From: SAR116 cluster bacterium
GTDB taxonomy: Bacteria; Pseudomonadota; Alphaproteobacteria; Puniceispirillales; Puniceispirillaceae
Assembly: GCA_004213025.1 (NCBI GenBank)
Contig: SHBC01000002.1
Location: 12,598 to 76,597, forward strand
Direction of reading: 5' to 3'
DNA: 64,000 nt
The notes under the pieces were generated by a model. The model did not search any database and was not told the DNA's origin. It saw only the letters and a program-made list of their open reading frames with translations. Every line of letters begins with the position of its first letter. The stretch's first letter is position 1. Shown here in pieces: positions 58,929 through 64,000 of this stretch. The position numbers and the translations under genes were made by a program.

Positions 58929-59294
58929 GTGCAATCGAATCCGGATCCTGACCAGATCCTGAAATTGGTCACCTCCTCCCTAGATAGCGATAAAGCTGAA
59001 GACGTGGTTGCCATTCCGTTGCAGGGCAAATCGTCGATGGCCGACCATATGGTCATCGCCAGCGGCAGCTCGTCGCGTCAGGTGGCGGCCATGGCCGAAC
59101 ATCTCGAGCACAGGCTGAAACAGGCCGGTGTCGAGGTTCTGGGGCTGGAGGGCATGCGGCAGGCCGACTGGGTGCTGATCGACGCAAATGACGTCATCAT
59201 CCACCTGTTCCGTCCCGAAGTTCGTGAATTCTACGGGCTTGAGCGGATGTGGGGCAATGACGGTCCGCAGGAGATCATCACCGTCAGCAGCTAG
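58929..59294 (+). CDS. rsfS: Ribosomal silencing factor RsfS
   Basis: Binds L14 and blocks subunit joining under starvation. The RsfS/Iojap core is clear: SSLDSDKAEDVVAIPLQGKSSMADHMVIASGSSSRQVAAMAEHL, then GLEGMRQADWVLIDANDVIIHLFRPEVREFYGLERMW. The start is uncertain. A GTG at 58929 gives the usual length, about 121 residues. An ATG at 58848 would add 27 residues and overlap nadD. The nadD-rsfS-rlmH order is conserved widely. Confidence 0.93.
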   Translation: MQSNPDPDQILKLVTSSLDSDKAEDVVAIPLQGKSSMADHMVIASGSSSRQVAAMAEHLEHRLKQAGVEVLGLEGMRQADWVLIDANDVIIHLFRPEVREFYGLERMWGNDGPQEIITVSS

Positions 59295-59420
59295 ATCTGC
59301 GACGGCTGGCCTGTGTAGTCCTGCGCGCCCGCGCGATATTGTGGCCGCGCGGCCAGCGCCAGACCCCCATTTCAGCGGGGCTCATCTTGATAAAGACCAA
59401 TTTCGACAAAGATCTATCCG

Positions 59421-59876
59421 ATGAAACTTGTCATTCTTGCTGTCGGCCGGGGACGGGCATCGCCAGAGCAGAGCCTTGTCCAGGACTGGCTCGACCGGCT
59501 GCCGCAGGGTGGCTCGCTTGTCGAGGTTGAATCACGACTGCCATCCGGGCCGGCGCGAACGCGTGACGAGGGCGAACGCCTGCTGCGCCACCTCCCCGCT
59601 GCGGCGCCGCTGATTGCCTGCGACCCGAAAGGCCGCGACATGTCCTCGGAGGCGCTAGCCTCATTGCTGCAACGGCATCGTGATGATGGCATGGCGGCAG
59701 CCTATTTCGCCATTGGCGGCGCTGACGGGCATGACGAGGCCGTTCTGGCGCGCGCGCAGCAGCGGATTGCCTTTGGCAGCGCCACCTGGCCGCATATGCT
59801 GTTCCGCGCCATGCTGGCCGAACAGCTCTACCGTGCCAATATGATCCTCGCCGGTCACCCCTATCACCGGGCCTGA
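59421..59876 (+). CDS. rlmH: 23S rRNA (pseudouridine1915-N3)-methyltransferase
   Basis: A SPOUT-class methyltransferase modifying helix 69 of 23S rRNA in the assembled 70S ribosome. At 151 residues it has normal length. The trefoil-knot signature is AAYFAIGGADGHDEAVLARAQQRIAFGSATWPHMLFRAMLAEQLYRA, ending HPYHRA as is typical. It lies 126 bp after rsfS. The gap shows no other feature. Confidence 0.96.
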   Translation: MKLVILAVGRGRASPEQSLVQDWLDRLPQGGSLVEVESRLPSGPARTRDEGERLLRHLPAAAPLIACDPKGRDMSSEALASLLQRHRDDGMAAAYFAIGGADGHDEAVLARAQQRIAFGSATWPHMLFRAMLAEQLYRANMILAGHPYHRA

Positions 59877-59924
59877 GCCGCTTCGCAGCCTGTACTCGCA
59901 ATCCGGCGGGCGTTATAACGCATT

Positions 59925-61493
59925 ATGTCAAAGCCAGCCCCTGCCATGTCCCGCCCACCTGTCGTCCTGTGCATCATGGATGGCTGGGGCCTTCGCGCGG
60001 CATCGGATGCAAACGCCGTCGCCCTTGCCAACACGCCGGTTGTCGATTCGCTGCGCGCGCGCTGGCCACATGCCAGGCTTGCCGCCTCCGGCCCCGATGT
60101 CGGGCTTCCCGACGGCCAGGTCGGCAATTCCGAGGTTGGCCATATGAATATCGGTGCCGGCCGGGTGGTGATGCAGGATTTGCCGCGAATCAATGCCGCG
60201 CTGGCCGACGGGTCGCTGGCGGCGCATCCGGCGCTGGCCAGGCTGGCGGCTGAGCTTGCCGGCACCGGCAACCGGATTCATGTGATGGGGTTGCTGTCGC
60301 CGGGCGGTGTCCATTCGCATCAGGACCAGATGCTGGCCGTGATCAACGGGTTGGCCGGCGCCGGGGCGGATGTCGTCCTGCACGGCTTTACCGATGGCCG
60401 TGACGTGTTGCCAAGGGACGCTGCCAGGTCGCTGCCGCCCTTTCTGGCCGCGCTTGCCGGCACTGTCACCTTTGGCACGCTGATCGGCCGCTATTGGGCG
60501 ATGGACCGCGACCATCGGTGGGAGCGCACCGCAGAGGCCTTTGCGGCGATCGTGCAGGCGACAAGCCGGCACCCCGCCGCGAGCGGCCCACTGGCGGCGC
60601 TGCAGCAAGCCTATGACAGTGACGAAAGCGACGAATTCATTACCCCGCGCGTCATTGCCGGTTATGACGGCATGCGCGATGGTGATGCCGTGGTGATGAT
60701 CAATTTCCGCGCCGACCGGGTGCGCCAGCTTCTGGCATGCTGGCTCTATCCTGACGAGGTGGGAAGCCCGGATGAAATGGGCGCCATTATGCCACCGCGG
60801 CTTGCCGGCGCGATTGGCATGACCTCCTATTCGGCGGCGCTCGACGCGAAGATGACGACGCTGTTCGGCCCGCAAATGATCGAGAACACGCTTGGCGAGG
60901 TGGTGGCAGCCGCTGGCCGGCGGCAGTTGCGGCTGGCCGAGACCGAGAAATACCCGCATGTCACCTTTTTCCTGAATGGCGGTGATGAATCGCAGGCCGA
61001 AGGCGAAGACCGCGTCATGGTCCCCTCACCAAAGGTTGCCACCTATGATCTGGCCCCGCAGATGAGCGCTGATGAAGTCCTTGCGGCGGCGCTGGACAGT
61101 CTTGGCGAACATCGCCACGATTTGATTGTGGTGAATTTCGCCAATCCCGACATGGTGGGCCATACCGGCGATCTTGATGCCGCCATCACGGCGGTTGAAA
61201 CAATCGATGGCTGTGTTGGCAGGATGGCCGAAGCGGTGCTGGCGCTGAATGGCAGCATGATTGTCACCGCCGATCACGGAAATTGCGAGCTGATGTGGGA
61301 TGATGCCGCCAATTCGCCACATACGGCGCATACGACAAATCTTGTGCCGGTGATTCTTGTCGGGGCGCGCGAAGGGGTGCGGCTTCGTGACGGACGACTC
61401 GCCGATCTGGCGCCGACGCTGCTTGATCTCATGGGGCTGAACCGGCCAGCGGTGATGACCGGGCGGCCATTATACCTCACCGATGACAGGTGA
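59925..61493 (+). CDS. gpmI: 2,3-bisphosphoglycerate-independent phosphoglycerate mutase
   Basis: A di-manganese alkaline-phosphatase-superfamily enzyme of glycolysis/gluconeogenesis, 522 residues. It shows LCIMDGWGLR, the serine region QVGNSEVGHMNIGAGRVV, DGRDVLPRDAARS, FNGGDESQAEGEDRVMVPSPKVATYDL-like segments and VTADHGNCELMWD. It stands 48 bp after rlmH and 92 bp before ctpA. The envC gene often placed between them in alphaproteobacteria is missing. Confidence 0.97.
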   Translation: MSKPAPAMSRPPVVLCIMDGWGLRAASDANAVALANTPVVDSLRARWPHARLAASGPDVGLPDGQVGNSEVGHMNIGAGRVVMQDLPRINAALADGSLAAHPALARLAAELAGTGNRIHVMGLLSPGGVHSHQDQMLAVINGLAGAGADVVLHGFTDGRDVLPRDAARSLPPFLAALAGTVTFGTLIGRYWAMDRDHRWERTAEAFAAIVQATSRHPAASGPLAALQQAYDSDESDEFITPRVIAGYDGMRDGDAVVMINFRADRVRQLLACWLYPDEVGSPDEMGAIMPPRLAGAIGMTSYSAALDAKMTTLFGPQMIENTLGEVVAAAGRRQLRLAETEKYPHVTFFLNGGDESQAEGEDRVMVPSPKVATYDLAPQMSADEVLAAALDSLGEHRHDLIVVNFANPDMVGHTGDLDAAITAVETIDGCVGRMAEAVLALNGSMIVTADHGNCELMWDDAANSPHTAHTTNLVPVILVGAREGVRLRDGRLADLAPTLLDLMGLNRPAVMTGRPLYLTDDR

Positions 61494-61585
61494 GGCGGCG
61501 GCGCGTCCATAAGTCCGCGTTGCAAAAGCTGGAATCGCCATTACATTAGCCGATATATCCGTATGCCCGGAAGGAGCCGAGTGAA

Positions 61586-62980
61586 ATGGAAAACTGGACG
61601 CATGTCAGCCGTCTCCGCCTGTGGCACGTGGCGATCTTCTGCGCAACGCTGTTTGTGGCCGGGCTGGTTATTCCGACGCTGACCACGGCGCAATCCTCAT
61701 CGCGCGAGGATACCTATCGTCAGCTCGGGCTGTTCGGTGACATCTTCCAGCGTGTCCGCGAGAGCTATGTCGACGAGATCGAGGACCGCGAACTTATCGA
61801 GGCTGCGATCACCGGCATGCTGACCTCGCTCGACCCGCATTCGACCTTCCTCAATACCGAGAATTTCTCCGAAATGCAGGAGCAGACAAAGGGACGCTTT
61901 GGCGGCCTCGGTGTCGAGATCACGATGGAGCAGGGTATGGTCAAGGTCGTCTCGCCGATCGATGACACGCCGGCCGCGAGCGCTGGCCTGCAGCCCGAGG
62001 ATTACCTGATTGCCGTCGATGATGAATCCATCATCGGCATGCAGCTGTCCGAGGCGGTGGAACGGCTGCGCGGCAAGGTTGGCTCGAAAGTGACGGTCAA
62101 GGTACAGCGTGGCCAGCAGGAGCCGTTCGATGTCACCATCGTTCGCGATTTCATCAAGATCAGGTCGGTCCGGTCGGAAATCTTCGACGGCATCGGATAT
62201 ATCCGGATCACCACCTTCTCGGAACAGACAACGCCCGGGCTGATGGATGCGGTCGATGATTTCTTCCGCGAAGAGGGCGATGATCTGAAGGGCATTGTCC
62301 TCGATCTTCGCAACAATCCGGGCGGTCTTCTGACCGAGGCCGTGTCGGTGTCCGACGCCTTCCTTGAAGAGGGCGAGATTGTCTCGACCCGTGGCCGCGA
62401 CGTCGATGGCGGATCGCATGTCTATGCCAAGCCAGGCGATATCGCCCGTGGCCTGCCGATGGTGATCCTGATCAATTCCGGGTCGGCCTCGGCCTCGGAA
62501 ATTGTCGCCGGTGCATTGAAAGATCATAAGCGTGCCGTGATTCTTGGCACCCGCTCCTTTGGCAAGGGGTCGGTCCAGTCGGTGATCCCGATTTCCAACA
62601 CCTCGGCCATCCGCCTGACAACGGCGCGCTACTACACGCCGTCCGGCGTGTCGATTCAGGGCCTTGGCATCGTACCGGATATCGAGGTTGAAATGGCGCG
62701 GATCGAACCTGTTGAAGGCGGCGTTATGCGTGAGGAAGACCTGAAGGGCGCCCTTGACGGCAGCGAGGATGACGACAACGCCGGCGATGGCACTGGCAGT
62801 GATAGCGTTAGTGATACTGGCAGTGATGACAGCAACGACGCGGACACTGACGCCGATAGCGCGCAGGACGACACACCCGAGGAGCCTGTCGACCGCTCGA
62901 AGGTCGACTATCAGCTGGCGCGGGCGCTTGACCTTATTCGCGGTGTCACGGTCTTTGGAGCGTTGAAACCGGCCTCATGA
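61586..62980 (+). CDS. ctpA: C-terminal processing protease, S41 family, with acidic tail
   Basis: An exported serine protease of the Tsp/CtpA type. An N-terminal signal/anchor (WHVAIFCATLFVAGLVIPTL) is followed by a PDZ domain at about 95-170 (GGLGVEITMEQGMVKVVSPIDDTPAASAGLQ). The catalytic domain carries Ser302 in SASASEI and Lys327 in SFGKGSVQ, the expected 25 residues apart. A strongly acidic Asp/Ser/Gly insert lies at about 390-440. It partly consists of duplicated Ser-Asp-Thr/Ser-Gly units and is not part of the catalytic fold. It overlaps rppH by 4 bp. Confidence 0.95.
   Translation: MENWTHVSRLRLWHVAIFCATLFVAGLVIPTLTTAQSSSREDTYRQLGLFGDIFQRVRESYVDEIEDRELIEAAITGMLTSLDPHSTFLNTENFSEMQEQTKGRFGGLGVEITMEQGMVKVVSPIDDTPAASAGLQPEDYLIAVDDESIIGMQLSEAVERLRGKVGSKVTVKVQRGQQEPFDVTIVRDFIKIRSVRSEIFDGIGYIRITTFSEQTTPGLMDAVDDFFREEGDDLKGIVLDLRNNPGGLLTEAVSVSDAFLEEGEIVSTRGRDVDGGSHVYAKPGDIARGLPMVILINSGSASASEIVAGALKDHKRAVILGTRSFGKGSVQSVIPISNTSAIRLTTARYYTPSGVSIQGLGIVPDIEVEMARIEPVEGGVMREEDLKGALDGSEDDDNAGDGTGSDSVSDTGSDDSNDADTDADSAQDDTPEEPVDRSKVDYQLARALDLIRGVTVFGALKPAS
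62792..62827. repeat. 24-bp-period repeat in the ctpA acidic tail
   Basis: ACTGGCAGTGAT occurs at 62792-62803 and 62816-62827 within Asp/Ser/Gly-rich coding sequence. Confidence 0.8.
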
Positions 62981-63459
62981 GTGATATTCCCTATGCAGAG
63001 CGGGGTTACCGCCCCTGCGTCGGAATCTTCCTGCTGAATGATGACCGGCAGCTTTTCGCCGGCCGACGCATCGACAACCGGGCCGAAGCCTGGCAGATGC
63101 CGCAGGGTGGCATCGATCATGGCGAGTCGGTCATCGAGGCCTGCCTTCGCGAGATGGAAGAGGAGATCGGCACCAACAAGGCCGAACCTCTGCAGGAGCA
63201 TGATGACTGGCTTCATTATGACATCCCGCAGCCGCTTGCCGACCGGCTGTGGCACGGCAAATACCGGGGCCAGAAGCAGAAATGGGTGGCGCTGCAATTC
63301 ACCGGGTCGAATACAGATATCAATATCGCCACCGCCGAGCCGGAATTCTGCGAATGGCGCTGGCTTGACCCGCGCTCGCTGATCGATCTTGCAGTGCCGT
63401 TCAAGCGTGATGTCTACACAACCCTGATGGATTCCTTCGCTGGCCTTCTGCAGCGCTGA
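62977..63459 (+). CDS. rppH: RNA pyrophosphohydrolase
   Basis: A Nudix hydrolase that removes pyrophosphate from the 5' end of mRNAs, starting their decay. The Nudix box reads GGIDHGESVIEACLREMEEEIG. The family start YRPCVGIFLLNDDRQLFAGRR and KWVALQFTGSNTDINI are typical. The 160-residue length fits alphaproteobacterial RppH. It is coupled to ctpA by a 4-bp overlap and converges on atpC. Confidence 0.95.
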   Translation: MSDIPYAERGYRPCVGIFLLNDDRQLFAGRRIDNRAEAWQMPQGGIDHGESVIEACLREMEEEIGTNKAEPLQEHDDWLHYDIPQPLADRLWHGKYRGQKQKWVALQFTGSNTDINIATAEPEFCEWRWLDPRSLIDLAVPFKRDVYTTLMDSFAGLLQR

Positions 63460-63530
63460 ACGGACAGTCAGCCGAACAGGCCGGCACCTGGAAAATCTGA
63501 CAAAAAAGACATCCACCAAGAAGACCCGGC

Positions 63531-63558
63531 CAAAAGAAAGCCCGACTCGCGGCCGGGC
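63531..63558 (-). terminator. Probable terminator of the ATP synthase operon
   Basis: On the minus strand GCCCG and CGGGC arms (63540-63558) are followed by CTTTCTTTTG, 26 bp past the atpC stop. Confidence 0.7.
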
Positions 63559-63583
63559 ATCCTCAATCACTCTTTGTGGCGGC

Positions 63584-63937
63584 CTATAGCGCGGCAAGCA
63601 TCGCGTTCAGAAAGTCAGCCTCGGCACCACTGGCGGCGTCGGCGCGCGACTTGATGTCGTCGCGGCTCACCTTGTCGAGATCCTCGGCACGCTCGGTCAG
63701 GATGGTCACCGATTCGCCTGATACGTCGGCGAGGCCGCCATCGATCATGAACCGGTTGGCCACCTTGCCATTCTCATGCACCTCGACGATGCCGCGTGTC
63801 AGGTCGGACAGCAGCGGCGCGTGCCGGGGCAGCACGCCGAACAGACCTTCGGCACCGGGGGCGACGACCATCTCGGCCGGCTTCTGGGCCATGATGTCTG
63901 CCGGTGTCACCAGCTCAAGTTGCGTGGTTTGTGCCAT
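63584..63937 (-). CDS. atpC: F1 ATP synthase epsilon subunit
   Basis: The stalk subunit that couples F1 to Fo and can inhibit ATP hydrolysis. The 117 residues include ELVTPADIMAQKPAEMVVAPGAEGLFGVLPRHAPLLS, the family N-terminal beta-sandwich signature. A shortened C-terminal helix region follows, as in other alphaproteobacteria. It is the last gene of the atp operon, 31 bp after atpD. Confidence 0.96.
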   Translation of the reverse strand: MAQTTQLELVTPADIMAQKPAEMVVAPGAEGLFGVLPRHAPLLSDLTRGIVEVHENGKVANRFMIDGGLADVSGESVTILTERAEDLDKVSRDDIKSRADAASGAEADFLNAMLAAL

Positions 63938-63968
63938 TGCGCACGTCTCCCTTGGCGCCGGGGCCGCT

Positions 63969-64000
63969 TACGCGGCCTCCTGCATCAGCTTCTTGCCCTT
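63969..64000 (-). CDS. atpD: F1 ATP synthase beta subunit, C-terminal end only (cut by window)
   Basis: The last ten codons on the minus strand read KGKKLMQEAA and a TAA stop, immediately upstream of atpC. Position and the short sequence fit the AtpD C-terminus. The rest lies beyond the window. Confidence 0.75.

Overview
The window is a gene-dense, G+C-rich (about 60-65 % by eye) stretch of an alphaproteobacterial chromosome. Clues are the alphaproteobacterial form of dCTP deaminase, the COX15-type heme A synthase, the DUF2849-cysI-DUF934 sulfite reductase block, the argD-argF-hslO block, a CIRCE-controlled groESL, and the obgE-proB-proA-nadD-rsfS-rlmH-gpmI-ctpA-rppH run ending beside atpC/atpD. 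Aerobic respiration genes (ctaA, a SCO protein, etfBA, ATP synthase) and a CO-dehydrogenase-like molybdenum hydroxylase fit a free-living aerobic heterotroph, possibly marine and SAR116/Rhodospirillales-like. That placement is inference. I see no phage, integrase, insertion sequence, CRISPR array or defence island.

Layout. 1-4.3 kb: a truncated Fe-S helicase gene, then groEL/groES with their terminator and a CIRCE operator. 4.3-9.9 kb: a ferredoxin-NADP reductase and an assimilatory sulfite-reduction operon (ferredoxin, siroheme synthase, DUF2849, cysI, DUF934). 9.9-14.8 kb: ctaA, aspS, a homocysteine methyltransferase, and small DUF1289 and DJ-1-like genes. 14.9-23.7 kb: a form II (not CO-oxidising type) CO-dehydrogenase-like locus. 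Its accessory operon (coxD, coxE, an XdhC-type protein, a molybdopterin cytidylyltransferase fusion) diverges from the structural operon coxS-coxL-coxM across a 219-bp regulatory region. 23.8-32.6 kb: tRNA-Gly(CCC), folE, a TrkH-type potassium transporter, a lipoprotein, hslO, argF, argD, dcd and an ABC permease. 32.8-40.8 kb: recX, acetyl-CoA synthetase, an atypical LuxR-type regulator, a TPR/beta-barrel outer-membrane candidate, SCO, YggT, folD, a HIG1 protein and a cobalamin adenosyltransferase. 40.9-53.6 kb: etfBA, a TlpA-type thioredoxin, argH-lptM-lysA, a zinc-ribbon/DUF3426 protein, a YdcF protein, tyrA and chorismate mutase, a methyltransferase, folB, a HAD hydrolase, a DM13 protein and an enolase-superfamily enzyme. 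53.6-64 kb: rplU-rpmA, then obgE to rppH, and atpC with the end of atpD.

How the genes work together. MocA-type cytidylylation, XdhC-type cofactor handling and the CoxD/CoxE ATPase-VWA pair would mature the CoxSLM enzyme made from the opposite operon. The ferredoxin and the thioredoxin-reductase-like FNR are plausible electron donors for the ferredoxin-type sulfite reductase.

The most unusual feature is pervasive: more than twenty different short tandem duplications (9-18 bp units, 2-5 copies) sit in intergenic gaps and at gene edges, several spanning stop codons or adding N-terminal residues. No wholly new multi-gene system is evident. The best leads are this duplication habit, the eroded methyltransferase half of the siroheme synthase, the form II molybdenum hydroxylase locus and an orphan TPR/beta-barrel protein.
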